A stretch of 64,000 nt of DNA, taken from contig NZ_JSYK01000002.1 of the NCBI RefSeq assembly GCF_000812875.1, positions 1-64,000 on the forward strand, in the 5' to 3' direction. This DNA is from Kaistella solincola. GTDB lineage: Bacteria > Bacteroidota > Bacteroidia > Flavobacteriales > Weeksellaceae. The notes under the pieces are model-generated. The model saw only the letters and a program-made list of their open reading frames with translations, was not told the origin of the DNA and did no database searches. The number at the start of each line of letters is the position of its first letter. Position 1 is the first letter of the stretch. This document shows positions 39,922-48,534 of the stretch, piece by piece. Both the position numbers and the translations under genes were made by a program.

Positions 39922-40536
39922 ATGCAAGAACCCTTCGATTTCCTGATCTCCTGCGCACAAAAAATTGGCCCGTTATCAACGCAGGACGTCGCGGAGATAA
40001 AGCGCTGTTTTACCTTGCATAGTGTAAAAAAAAACGAGGTGTTCTTGCATGCGGGTCAGCCTTGCAACCGGATCTACTTTGTGGTAAACGGGCTGATTCG
40101 CACCTACCATTTAAACCCAAACGGTAGCGAGTTTACACGGGTGGTGGTACCGGAGGGACAGTTTTGTACAGTTCTGGCCAGTTTCAATGATCATCTGTCC
40201 TCACCTGCTTATTTTCAGGCTTTGGAGGAAGCGCAGCTTTTGGGAATTACGGAGCATGACTTCCGCAAGCTGGTCTTAGTGTCGCCGAAAATTCAAAACA
40301 TCTATCTAAAAATTCTTGAGGATTATCAAAATTTCCACATTCACCGAATGGAGTTCCTAACCCAATGCAACCCTAGACAAAAGATAAAAATTTTCCATAA
40401 AGAAAATCCAGGCCTTGTCACGCGGCTAAGCAAAAAAGTCATCGCTTCATACCTTCAGATTACGCCAGAGACATACTCCCGCTACTTGAAAAATTTCAAC
40501 ATGAACTCACTTTGTAATCAAACCTCAGCTGAATGA
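39922..40536 (+). CDS. Crp/Fnr family transcriptional regulator
   Basis: 204 residues from the ATG at 39922 (MQEPFDFL); the upstream GTG frame extension runs through the operator and is rejected. A cNMP-binding-type beta-barrel (about 15-120: FLHAGQPCNRIYFVVNGLIR) and a C-terminal winged helix. The recognition helix TPETYSRYLKNF has the E-x-x-S-R pattern that in FNR reads TTGAT. It lacks the N-terminal cysteine cluster of oxygen-sensing FNR. Divergent from the lipoprotein/hydrolase operon, which it probably controls. Confidence 0.82.
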   Translation: MQEPFDFLISCAQKIGPLSTQDVAEIKRCFTLHSVKKNEVFLHAGQPCNRIYFVVNGLIRTYHLNPNGSEFTRVVVPEGQFCTVLASFNDHLSSPAYFQALEEAQLLGITEHDFRKLVLVSPKIQNIYLKILEDYQNFHIHRMEFLTQCNPRQKIKIFHKENPGLVTRLSKKVIASYLQITPETYSRYLKNFNMNSLCNQTSAE

Positions 40537-40636
40537 TTTATCTCGGTTGGATAAAGTTTTTATACTAGTATTTTTCGCCGGATAAACGAATGGTGAACTA
40601 CCCTCTTAAATAAACTGGACAAATTGAATTTTACAT

Positions 40637-41221
40637 TCACCTACTCTCATACCCATCTTTAAACCTCAGAAACTTATCCGCCTCCTTTGGATTTTTCTTC
40701 ATCCATTTGTTCATCAGCTCGGTGTTGTGCTGAAGTTGGTTGTAGTCCTCAATTTTGTAAATTGCTTTCCCGTTGTTGTGTATTTCGTCTAGAATTTCCT
40801 GTCGCAGTTCGCTTTTCGAACGGATGCTTGCAGAATAAAATTGACGGGAAAAATAAAAGGATGTTAACAGAATCAGGAATGAAAATACCAGAACTCCGAT
40901 TCCTACAAGTAAAAATCGGTATTTCTTCTGAAAGCCATTGAGGGTTTGCACCGCCTCTTCAGACAGATCGACTTTATTGAGTTCAGAAAGCCGGACCAGA
41001 AACGCTTCCCTTTTCTCGGCTTCTTTATTTATGAAACCGCCGGTTTCGTGGAATATCTCTTCTACAGCCTGCAAGGCAAATTCTGTTTCCGTAAGCCGTC
41101 TATTGAGATCTTCAATTTGACCGCTTGAGGTGGCCGATTGTTCTGAATTCAGTTCTAATTCTGTGATGACTTTTTTCAGCAGCGCATATATCTCACTGAA
41201 GGCCGTGTTTTCGTTTTCCAT
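40637..41221 (-). CDS. Mobilization-module protein with membrane segment and coiled coil
   Basis: 194 residues. N-terminal coiled coil (about 8-90, LLKKVITELELNSEQSA), one transmembrane helix (about 97-122, FLLVGIGVLVFSFLILLTSF), and a charged C-terminal tail LMNKWMKKNPKEADKFLRF. No catalytic motif. Genes of this shape follow relaxase genes in flavobacterial mobilizable elements; it may link the relaxosome to the membrane. A relic of its 3' end lies at 35261-35373. One nt separates it from the relaxase stop. Confidence 0.7.
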   Translation of the reverse strand: MENENTAFSEIYALLKKVITELELNSEQSATSSGQIEDLNRRLTETEFALQAVEEIFHETGGFINKEAEKREAFLVRLSELNKVDLSEEAVQTLNGFQKKYRFLLVGIGVLVFSFLILLTSFYFSRQFYSASIRSKSELRQEILDEIHNNGKAIYKIEDYNQLQHNTELMNKWMKKNPKEADKFLRFKDGYESR

Positions 41222-41222
41222 T

Positions 41223-42134
41223 TTATCTAAATTTTCGTTTTTTTCTTCTTAATAATTCATCATCAGGTGCGGTGTAGGTGGGTTTCAGAAACTCATCGAT
41301 GGTTTTCTGGATTTCCTTCAAAACATTGATTTTTAAGTTTTCTGTTTGTGCGATTTCTTTGAGCTGGCCGGACGTGTGTCTGTTCAGCTCACTTCTCTGC
41401 TGATTGGAATCCAGAATGGTTTTGATGTCCGCAATCCTGAGTTTATTCGCAATCTCAGACAGTTTGAATCCGGGTTTATACTGCCGTTCGGTTTGGTGGT
41501 TGATGTCCTCATACCGCACTATCCGCATCCCTGAAATTCCTACTTTGACATTCTGCGAGAGCGTCACCCGATAACCGAGTTGATGCATTTTACCGATCAG
41601 TTCATCGAAGGTCCTGGCTGTTTTCAGGCAGCTAGTCAATGCGGCATACATCTGCTGTTTTTTCTCCCTGCTGATTTCAATGTCGGTTTTGAGATTAAGT
41701 TCCCTGCAAACCTCACGCACCGCTTTTCCAAACTGCTCGCCGATCTTGTGTGCTTTGATGGTATTCTTACCCTCGGTATTTACCCTGTTGACGATGAAGT
41801 GAATATGCTTTTGCTTCGTGGAAGAATGAATGTCCAGCCGGATTTGATTTTCATCAGTTACTCCCACTTTCTTCAATGCTCTCAGCGTGATATCGGTTAA
41901 CTGTTGATTGGTCAGTTGATCTCCGATGGATTTTTCAGGAGAAATGTAACCGGTCAATGCCCAGTTTTTCACATTCTTATTTCTGTCGGCGATCGCTTTC
42001 ATTTCCCTGAACTGTTTTTTAGGATCCTCGCTCAGCAAATTGTTGCTGTAAACCATCTGTGCCATTCCTTTGTCGTTTCCATTATATTCGACGGCTATTT
42101 TCGATATTCGTCTGGTGGTGGCGCTGTTATTCAT
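41223..42134 (-). CDS. HUH relaxase (MobA/VirD2-like, MOBP type)
   Basis: 303 residues. Nicks oriT and pilots single-stranded DNA during transfer. The metal motif KQKHIHFIVNRVN has H110, H112 and N116, with DIH just before; candidate catalytic tyrosines are Y17 and Y29 near the N-terminus. The length is typical for short Bacteroidota relaxases without a helicase domain. It overlaps the MobC-like gene by 8 nt, consistent with a relaxosome operon. Confidence 0.88.
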   Translation of the reverse strand: MNNSATTRRISKIAVEYNGNDKGMAQMVYSNNLLSEDPKKQFREMKAIADRNKNVKNWALTGYISPEKSIGDQLTNQQLTDITLRALKKVGVTDENQIRLDIHSSTKQKHIHFIVNRVNTEGKNTIKAHKIGEQFGKAVREVCRELNLKTDIEISREKKQQMYAALTSCLKTARTFDELIGKMHQLGYRVTLSQNVKVGISGMRIVRYEDINHQTERQYKPGFKLSEIANKLRIADIKTILDSNQQRSELNRHTSGQLKEIAQTENLKINVLKEIQKTIDEFLKPTYTAPDDELLRRKKRKFR

Positions 42135-42600
42135 CGTCGTGGAAATTTTCTTCAGTCGTGAGATTCTTTTTGCTGTATAGGTATTTGTAAATAAGTTGAG
42201 TCACCTTTTCCACAGACTTTAGGATTTGTGAGGTATGATCCAGCTTTGAGAATTCCCGGTGGCGTAATAGGTTCTTTATTCTTATAAAATGATTTCCATA
42301 TTCGAGCAGGATCTTGTCCGTCTCAAATTCTTTTATTCTTAATTCTTTTTCGGTGATCACATATCTTGAATATTTTGAAAGTGTCAGGTTGAGCCGGGCA
42401 GCTTTTTGTGAGGCTTCTTCGTATTCCTTCTCGGTCAGTCTGGTGGATACCACTTTTGTGAACTGTCCGGAAGTCTTCTTTTTCAAACCTCCTTTTCTGC
42501 CAATTTCCTGAAAGTATTTTTTTCTGTTTGCGATCGCTTTTTTCTTTTCCAGGTCTTTGAAAATTTGTTCAGCGAATTGTTTTAACGGGTCATTTTCCAT
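42127..42600 (-). CDS. MobC-like relaxosome accessory protein
   Basis: 157 residues, highly basic. IGRKGGLKKK is followed by TKVVSTRLTEKEYEEASQKA, the ribbon-helix-helix start typical of MobC/NikA-like proteins, then ALNLTLSKYSRYVI-like sequence and a helical C-terminus. It should bind oriT and help the relaxase nick. It is first in the mobilization operon; the 266-nt gap upstream is the likely oriT. Confidence 0.8.
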   Translation of the reverse strand: MENDPLKQFAEQIFKDLEKKKAIANRKKYFQEIGRKGGLKKKTSGQFTKVVSTRLTEKEYEEASQKAARLNLTLSKYSRYVITEKELRIKEFETDKILLEYGNHFIRIKNLLRHREFSKLDHTSQILKSVEKVTQLIYKYLYSKKNLTTEENFHDDE

Positions 42601-42866
42601 CTTGCGTTTTTTCTTTTTGGAAGCAATTGTGTTTTATTTTTCCGTGTTATAGTTGTCTGTGTTTTTATGAGATTCTCTACTTTGATTTTCTTAAATGAAA
42701 GTTCCCTATCATAGTTTTCGACGGTAGGAGAAAACCAAAAAGTTCCAATTTTACGATGAGCGGTGACGCTTATTGTAAACATTGGGTACTTTTTGCACTA
42801 CCATCTAACCATATTTTGACTGCCACCTTTTTACGCAGGTCTGTCGTAGTTTTTTTCCTGCTTATA
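42601..42866. other. Gap between mobilization and primase genes, candidate oriT
   Basis: No ORF of substance. An inverted repeat GTTTTC-N10-GAAAAC lies at 42714-42735, with further short complementary segments on both sides. In mobilizable elements oriT usually lies just upstream of mobC, which is this position. The nick site cannot be assigned by eye. Confidence 0.4.
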
Positions 42867-43748
42867 TCACCTTCTTTTTAAAGATTTACGATGATCATTT
42901 TGTGTGTTATTATGAGTCAACCAATCATTCAAATCTTTAAAATCGGAATACAAAACCCGACAATCTTCCGCTTCATCATTTTCATTTTTTATGATTTCAA
43001 CGGCGCGATTTCCGGCTTCGTCATTGTCAAAATAGAGGTCTATTTTTTCATAATTTTCAAGTGAATTTTTAATCTTATTTATCATTGAAACTGAATTCAA
43101 AATCATATAATCTGAAGGTTCATTTTCTAACGATTCTTCAATATTTTTAAAGGAGAGAAAATCTAAAAAACCTTCTAAAATCAGAAGCGATTTTGAGTTA
43201 TTTTTTATGGTGGTAATATCTTTTTTACCCAAACAAATTTTGGTATAAGCGTTCCGGATTTCATATCCATCGGAATCATTTTTAAAACAGATTCCAAAAT
43301 ATTTTTTATCATTCATTTGATAATGAATTTCCTGAATCAAGTGTTTTTGATTTTCTACTTTTCTACTTTTTAAATATTGTAATAATGCAGGATGTTGAAT
43401 TTCTTTCACCTCTACTATTTCATAAGTTTTGGGAAGATTCTCAAATTTCTTTTTAGAGAAAATTTTTTGATTTTGAAAAGAAGAGAAATTCTGATTTTCT
43501 GCCCACTTCAAAACTTCAGAAATTGGAGCGTTTAAATATTTCTTCATGAAATCGATATTGTTCCCACCAATTCCTTCGGAAAATAAATACCAATAATTGA
43601 GGTTTTTATTAATTTTAAAAGAGGCATTGTTTTCTTTGGAAAAAGGATTTAGAAACCACGCTTCTTTTTCATTTTGTTTTGTGGGAAAATGCCCAAGAAA
43701 TTGCAGGACTTCATCCACCGATATTTTATTAAATTGTGTGCAGTTCAT
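42867..43748 (-). CDS. Toprim-domain primase of a mobile element
   Basis: 293 residues. An N-terminal CHC2-like segment (about 8-75) keeps the scaffold ASFKINKNLNYWY and GIGGNNIDFM but has lost all zinc ligands, as in many Bacteroidota element primases. The C-terminal toprim domain has LLILEGFLDFLS (catalytic E) and DLYFDNDEAGNRAV (DxDxxG-type metal site). Expected to prime replication of the element. The iteron array lies directly upstream. Confidence 0.85.
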   Translation of the reverse strand: MNCTQFNKISVDEVLQFLGHFPTKQNEKEAWFLNPFSKENNASFKINKNLNYWYLFSEGIGGNNIDFMKKYLNAPISEVLKWAENQNFSSFQNQKIFSKKKFENLPKTYEIVEVKEIQHPALLQYLKSRKVENQKHLIQEIHYQMNDKKYFGICFKNDSDGYEIRNAYTKICLGKKDITTIKNNSKSLLILEGFLDFLSFKNIEESLENEPSDYMILNSVSMINKIKNSLENYEKIDLYFDNDEAGNRAVEIIKNENDEAEDCRVLYSDFKDLNDWLTHNNTQNDHRKSLKRR

Positions 43749-43783
43749 TGCTGTAAAGTTTAGGGGTTGAGTTTGGGGAAAAA

Positions 43784-43990
43784 TTTGATGAATTGATGAG
43801 GAAAGGTTGTATCTATTTGTTTAACAGAAAGTTAATCACTCATCAAACGCTCATCGTCTCATCAAACCTGTATTTTTTCACTCATCAAACTCTCATCAAA
43901 AAAGACGATATAGAAATTTGATGAGGCTTTTGATGAGTAGTAACTAATTGACTTTCTTTTCATTATCAACTAACTCATCATTTCATCAAA
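43784..43990. repeat. Iteron-like array of CTCATCAAA boxes
   Basis: TCATCAAA or its complement occurs exactly at 43784, 43840, 43859, 43882, 43893, 43917, 43929 and 43983, with a near copy at 43792. Six of these are the 9-mer CTCATCAAA/TTTGATGAG: four direct copies (43839-43900) then two inverted (43917-43937). It fills the gap between the primase-helicase and toprim genes and extends into the helicase 3' end. A replication origin or operator array is likely. Confidence 0.75.
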
Positions 43991-45208
43991 TTTTTGAGAT
44001 ATAAAATTTCTTTTTATGGTAAAATAGCGTCCCAGTTTATTTTGTTGATAAAAACTTCCGCCATAATCCATGTCGTATTTGATGTAAGCCAAAGAATTTT
44101 TTTGCGGCTCTAGTTTCCAGATTTCCTTTAATAATTTTCGAACATCATTGATGGTCCAGTAACTGTTTTTGAACATTTTATTGAGCATATTCAAAATATC
44201 TTGCGGGACAGCATTTATTTCCGGGTCTTCTACACTTTCAAAAAATTCAAACAGTAATTCAATGATCCGGGATTCTAGTTTGTTATTATTTTTCCAAACT
44301 AATTTCTGCAAAGCAGTTGTGCGGAGTTCCGTGTGAGTAAACCACATTCGTGTTTTCTTCTGGCTGTGAAATGGTCTTTGAATCAAGTAGTTTAAAAAGT
44401 AAGGTATTTCAGCATTAAGATCGCGTAGAAATTCAGTTCTTTCAGATTTGATTGGTTTGATTTTTAGAATCCAGAACCGAACTTCGTTTTCATCAATCTG
44501 AATAAAATTATCTTCATTGTTGGAACATAGAATAAACTTCGCAAAAAAATCGACTTCCTCCCGGTCTTTTCCTTTCGCTTCTTTTTTATCTTTATCTGTG
44601 GTGGAAAGATATTTTAAACGTTCAGTAATCTCTTTTTTATCAAAGAAGACTTCATCAATTGCCACAATTAGCATTGATGTCCAATCTGCGTTAAACTGAC
44701 TTCCAAATGAATCTCCTTTGATGTACGTCATATTCAATCCGAAAATACATTTGAGCCATTTTATAAATGTTGTTTTTCCGGTCACTCTTTCTTTGCTGAC
44801 CAAACAAAGTATCGGGAGAATTTGTGTAGGATATAGAAGTAAAATTTTTAAATAGTCCAATCCTAATTCTATTTGTTCACCGAAAATATGCTGCATAAAA
44901 TCCAGGGAAAAAGGAATTTTTTCTTTAATGGATTGAAGATCTACTTTTTCACCATTTGGTTGAAAAGGCATTTCATTGTACACGTTGTAGAATCCTTCAA
45001 TGACTTGTTGATAATGTAAATGGCTTGGAATACAGCAAAAGCCATCAAATTTCGGTACGCTTGAAACGTATGTTTTTCCGTGGTCGCTTATGATTGTTTC
45101 TCGATTCCAGCGAACGAGAATTGAGACTTTATCACCAGAAATCAGCGGCTTTTCAATGGTTTTGTAGTAGGAAGTTCCTACTCTTAAATAAGGGACTTCT
45201 GTGCTCAT
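43970..45208 (-). CDS. Primase-helicase of a mobile element (DUF5906/VirE-like)
   Basis: 412 residues. The ATPase core has a Walker A variant SKERVTGKTT (138-147) and a Walker B SMLIVAIDEV (D185, E186), followed by KFILCSNNEDNF, a sensor-1-like strand, as in D5/SF3-type replication helicases. A C-terminal winged-helix-like region follows. The N-terminal 100 residues are unassigned. ATG start overlaps the HTH gene stop by 4 nt. With the toprim protein and adjacent repeats this forms a replication module. Confidence 0.8.
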   Translation of the reverse strand: MSTEVPYLRVGTSYYKTIEKPLISGDKVSILVRWNRETIISDHGKTYVSSVPKFDGFCCIPSHLHYQQVIEGFYNVYNEMPFQPNGEKVDLQSIKEKIPFSLDFMQHIFGEQIELGLDYLKILLLYPTQILPILCLVSKERVTGKTTFIKWLKCIFGLNMTYIKGDSFGSQFNADWTSMLIVAIDEVFFDKKEITERLKYLSTTDKDKKEAKGKDREEVDFFAKFILCSNNEDNFIQIDENEVRFWILKIKPIKSERTEFLRDLNAEIPYFLNYLIQRPFHSQKKTRMWFTHTELRTTALQKLVWKNNNKLESRIIELLFEFFESVEDPEINAVPQDILNMLNKMFKNSYWTINDVRKLLKEIWKLEPQKNSLAYIKYDMDYGGSFYQQNKLGRYFTIKRNFISQKFDEMMS

Positions 45209-45582
45209 GATTTAGATTTTAGATTAAATTCTGCTGAAGTTTTTCTAAAATTCTTTTTGAAATCTGCAGTTGCTTCAGATTCGATTTCCTGCAAAGTTTT
45301 CTTCCTTCCTTTGGAAATCCATTCCAATAGTTCGTCCTCGAAAAAATAAAGTTTCTTCCCATTTTTATAGCAGGGAATTAATCTTTTCCGCACAAGCGTG
45401 TAAACTGTAGGTTTCGCTTTTCCGATTATTCGGCACGCTTCTACAATGTCTATTGGGATTCTTTTTTGAGGAACTTGCTGTGGCTGCTTTACTTCTACCA
45501 AAAGTTTTATTATAGCAATTTCGCTGACCAGATGCGCCACTGCTTTTGGCAGATTTTCGAATGAGATTTCATTACTCTCCAT
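45205..45582 (-). CDS. Excisionase-like helix-turn-helix protein
   Basis: 125 residues. The HTH_17 (MerR-like) region IDIVEACRIIGKAKPTVYTL followed by RLIPCYKNGKKLYF is the winged HTH used by recombination directionality factors and element regulators. A basic C-terminus follows. It is 4 nt overlapped with the helicase, so both are translated together. It may control excision or bind the repeat array. Confidence 0.82.
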   Translation of the reverse strand: MESNEISFENLPKAVAHLVSEIAIIKLLVEVKQPQQVPQKRIPIDIVEACRIIGKAKPTVYTLVRKRLIPCYKNGKKLYFFEDELLEWISKGRKKTLQEIESEATADFKKNFRKTSAEFNLKSKS

Positions 45583-45610
45583 AACTGTTGTTTTTGATTG
45601 TTATGGTGCA

Positions 45611-45669
45611 AAGAAAAAAAGTGATTCCTCTGTGATGGCCGTAAACACGCAATCACAGAGGAATCACTT
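45611..45669 (-). terminator. Strong terminator after the integrase operon
   Basis: An 18-bp perfect inverted repeat, AAGTGATTCCTCTGTGAT and its complement (45619-45636, 45652-45669), with a 15-nt loop, followed on the minus strand by a T-run (45611-45620). It ends transcription from the integrase side and insulates the replication genes. Confidence 0.8.
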
Positions 45670-45694
45670 AAAATACACTTCGTTTTGTGATTTT

Positions 45695-46486
45695 TTATGT
45701 CTTTTGGTAGTCTGCCAGGTTTTCTTGAATTTTTATAATGCCTTTTTTAGGTTCATCTTTCAAATGGGATTTGATACTTTCTAAATCAATATCATCAAGC
45801 GAAACGAAAACATTTTTTAATAATTTTGAAACCTCCTCCTGTTTTATGGGTCTGAAATGATTCCAGATATTCCAGCCGAAGTGATAAAGGTCCAGATTTG
45901 TTAAGCCCTTGGTGTAAATAGAAATATTATTAAGAATATCTTCTTTTATTGAATATAAATTTACCGCGTCGCAAAGTGCATCAAGATCTTCATCCTTTAA
46001 GTATAAAGCAAATTGATTTCGAGTATAATCTAAAGCGAGTTGTAATTTTTCACTTTCAATCTGTTGCTTTTGCTGAAGTTGGTTTTTTCTTATAGATTCA
46101 AGATTTACCTTTTCCGAAGTTTGATCCTTAATATCTTCCTTTGAATCTTGAATTAACTGATTTGCTGTATTGTCATCAATTATTTTTTTTTGCCCAATTG
46201 TAATATTCTCATGATTTTTAGTTTGAATAAGATCTACAGTAGAATTTGTGGAATTATTCTTTTTGCGAAATATTTTTCTAAATCCAACAATTATGACATC
46301 AAGAAACAAAATGATAATCGCATAAAATAAAATACTTAATGCTGTAATTGACCAAAATACAATATTTGCGGTATACTCATCACCACCTTTACCAATAAAA
46401 GAGATTCTTGCTAACGCTCCCACGACTACACATACCACCAGGACCGAAAGGTAAATAACAATATATTCAAAATATTTCAAGTTCAT
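45695..46486 (-). CDS. Two-TM coiled-coil protein of the element, function unknown
   Basis: 263 residues. Two N-terminal membrane helices (about 8-28 and 42-70), a basic turn (FRKIFRKKN), a glutamine/lysine-rich coiled coil (about 118-150), and a helical C-terminal domain with DLYHFGWNIWNHF. It overlaps the integrase by 4 nt and is thus an integral part of the integration operon. I do not recognise the family. Its co-translation with the integrase suggests an element-maintenance or regulatory role, which is speculation. Confidence 0.6.
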   Translation of the reverse strand: MNLKYFEYIVIYLSVLVVCVVVGALARISFIGKGGDEYTANIVFWSITALSILFYAIIILFLDVIIVGFRKIFRKKNNSTNSTVDLIQTKNHENITIGQKKIIDDNTANQLIQDSKEDIKDQTSEKVNLESIRKNQLQQKQQIESEKLQLALDYTRNQFALYLKDEDLDALCDAVNLYSIKEDILNNISIYTKGLTNLDLYHFGWNIWNHFRPIKQEEVSKLLKNVFVSLDDIDLESIKSHLKDEPKKGIIKIQENLADYQKT

Positions 46487-47730
46487 TTTTGTAAGTTTTT
46501 TAAATGAATTGCTTTTGATGCTTCATTTTTCTTTTCATCAACAACCTTTGCATAAACCTGCGTAGTTTTTACGTTCGTATGCCCAAGCATTTTACTTACC
46601 GTATAAATATCAGTTCCACTTGAAAGTTGTAATGTAGCGAATGTATGTCGGAAATTGTGGAAAGTTATTTTTTTAGTAATTCCTGCGCTTGCAATCCATT
46701 TTTTAAGTGGACGAGAAATCCAAGCTGGGTTTGTTAAATCTTTAAACACCAATTCATTCGAAGAACCTACGTCACCGCAAAGTTGTAAAGCTTGTTTAGA
46801 CATTGGCATATATTCAACACCTTTGGTCTTTTTTTGCGTGAAGTTTATTCGTGCCTGATCGTTTTCAATCTTGATTTCATTCCAAGTTAATTTTTGAATA
46901 TCGGAATGTCGCAAACCTGTCAATGCAGAAAATAGCGCTGCACGTTTTAGAACATCAAGTTCGCATGGTGTTTCAACTAAAGTATTGAGCTCTGCTAACG
47001 TTAAATATTCTCTTCTCGCTTCTTCATGCGGAATTGATTTAATTTTAGCCGAAATATCAGTTGTAAAATATCCATCGATAAATGCTTCTTTCAATGCGGC
47101 TTTGAAAACAGAAAAATAGGTGGAAGCTGTATTTTGAGAAATTATCGCTTCTTTATTGCTACCACTTTTTGCAGTCAACAAATACGATTTGAAATTTTCA
47201 CAGAATTTTGTGCTAATCTGTGAAAACATAATTTTTTCACCTCCGAAATCTTTTAGAAATTCTATCGAGCGATACCAATTGACTTGAATAGATTCGGAAT
47301 TGTTTTTATGTCTTTTATTGACAAGCAAATCAAAATATCTTACAAAATTCTCCTGAGATTTTTCTTTTTGCCCCTGCTGAATTATATCAAGCTCGTTATA
47401 AAGTTCAAGGTTATCGTATTCTCTCTGTCTCAATTTTCGAAATGAATCTGCGTAAAACATGGTCTCGCGGTCGTTTTCACTTTTACAAACGATAATTCCA
47501 TTATCATCTCTTTTGGGTTTAAACGAAACTGAATTTTGTGTTGTCCGTGCCGGTCTTTTCTTGTCAAAATCGACAGTTGTTACGCTTCGGTTCAAATATT
47601 CCCGAATTCTTTGAGGATCATTTTTACCTGGAATCATCACTGGGTAACTTTCCAAATAAATGAACCATTCTTTTCGGAACTCTGCTTTTCGCAACCTAAC
47701 TGTAACTTTGGTTTTTAATAATTCTTTCAT
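46483..47730 (-). CDS. Tyrosine recombinase (integrase)
   Basis: 415 residues. An N-terminal Arm-binding region, a SAM-like core-binding domain (about 120-230), and the catalytic domain with R274 (TGLRHSDIQKL), K303, H358-x-x-R361 (FHNFRHTFA), H384 (LGHTNVKTT) and Y393. All residues of the tyrosine recombinase set are present. It integrates and excises the element. Overlaps by 4 nt both with the upstream HTH gene and the downstream membrane protein. Confidence 0.95.
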   Translation of the reverse strand: MKELLKTKVTVRLRKAEFRKEWFIYLESYPVMIPGKNDPQRIREYLNRSVTTVDFDKKRPARTTQNSVSFKPKRDDNGIIVCKSENDRETMFYADSFRKLRQREYDNLELYNELDIIQQGQKEKSQENFVRYFDLLVNKRHKNNSESIQVNWYRSIEFLKDFGGEKIMFSQISTKFCENFKSYLLTAKSGSNKEAIISQNTASTYFSVFKAALKEAFIDGYFTTDISAKIKSIPHEEARREYLTLAELNTLVETPCELDVLKRAALFSALTGLRHSDIQKLTWNEIKIENDQARINFTQKKTKGVEYMPMSKQALQLCGDVGSSNELVFKDLTNPAWISRPLKKWIASAGITKKITFHNFRHTFATLQLSSGTDIYTVSKMLGHTNVKTTQVYAKVVDEKKNEASKAIHLKNLQK

Positions 47731-48296
47731 TTTCCGTCAAAAATTTTATCAATTAAATTTTTAGGTGCATACACAAAACTTCCCACCTTTTTAGTGGGGA
47801 TTTTGTTTCTTCTAATTACACTATTTACCGTTCCAGGATCAGCATGGAATTTTGCACTTATCTCAGAAATCGTGTAGCAATTCCCTACTTCAAAGTTTGG
47901 TTTTTCAGGGACTTCTTTGGACTTATCTGGGATTTCTACAGCTGAAAACAAATCTTCCAAATCGGATCGCTTAACTCTAGTTAATCTTGCTCCTACATTG
48001 ACCCCGTTTATGATGCCTCGTTTAATATATCTATGCACTGTGTCTTTAGAAATTCCAAACATGATAGTTGCTTCTGCCACTGAAATAAATTCCCGGGATT
48101 GCACTTCTGCAATTTTATTCGCATACTTTTTTAATAGTGTTTCTTTTTCTACTTGTTCTTTTTCCTTCTTTTTACGCTCTTTTCCTGATTTATTAGCACA
48201 AGAAACAGAGCAAAAACGAGTTGTAACTGTCTTTGCTTCGAAGGGTTTTGAACACTGTTCACAAACCCTTGGTATTTTTAATTTACTAAATCCCAT
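47727..48296 (-). CDS. Zinc-finger plus double helix-turn-helix protein
   Basis: 189 residues from the ATG at 48296 (MGFSKLKIPRVCEQC); longer TTG/ATG frames upstream lack family features. An N-terminal CxxC...CxxxC finger (CEQC, FCSVSC) is followed by a lysine-rich helix and two HTH_17 domains: SVAEATIMFGISKDTVHRYI and TISEISAKFHADPGTVNSVI. This layout is common in flavobacterial integrase neighbourhoods. It probably binds the attachment region or regulates the integrase that follows with a 4-nt overlap. Confidence 0.78.
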   Translation of the reverse strand: MGFSKLKIPRVCEQCSKPFEAKTVTTRFCSVSCANKSGKERKKKEKEQVEKETLLKKYANKIAEVQSREFISVAEATIMFGISKDTVHRYIKRGIINGVNVGARLTRVKRSDLEDLFSAVEIPDKSKEVPEKPNFEVGNCYTISEISAKFHADPGTVNSVIRRNKIPTKKVGSFVYAPKNLIDKIFDGK

Positions 48297-48449
48297 TCTG
48301 AAATAACATCCTGAACATCTTCCGTTTTTTAAGTTTTTAAATGAATTAAGACGCATAAGACGCACATTAAATCTAAATAACGCTCGGTACAAGTCCGATA
48401 CAAAAATACAACAAAAATCGACTAATATCGACTATTATAAAAAAATGTT

Positions 48450-48492
48450 AAAAACAAAAAAATCGCTGTAAACATTACGTTTACAGCGATTT
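48450..48492 (-). terminator. dnaK terminator
   Basis: AAATCGCTGTAAAC / GTTTACAGCGATTT, a 14-bp stem with loop ATTAC, followed on the minus strand by T-rich sequence. It separates dnaK from the mobile element. Confidence 0.85.
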
Positions 48493-48534
48493 GGTAATTT
48501 ATTTCAATCGATGTTAATCGATGATAATTGCTAC

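Larger units (their letters stand above)
40637..48296 (-). mobile_element. Integrated mobilizable element (IME)
   Basis: Contiguous minus-strand block: zinc/HTH protein, tyrosine integrase, membrane protein, excisionase-like HTH, primase-helicase, iteron-like repeats, toprim primase, a gap suited to oriT, MobC-like protein, HUH relaxase and a membrane coiled-coil protein. There is no type IV secretion or VirD4 coupling gene, so it would need a helper. Coordinates cover the gene block; exact ends are not determined since no flanking direct repeat was found. It abuts the dnaK terminator on the right. Confidence 0.85.

Noticed and set aside
40537-40636. Attachment site direct repeat matching the right end near 48400-48530
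   Set aside because: I compared the two ends by eye and found no shared string long enough to call; the element boundaries stay undefined.
43784-43990. Short repeated CTCATCAAA boxes as a CRISPR array
   Set aside because: Boxes are 8-9 nt, irregularly spaced and occur in both orientations; an iteron or operator array fits better.
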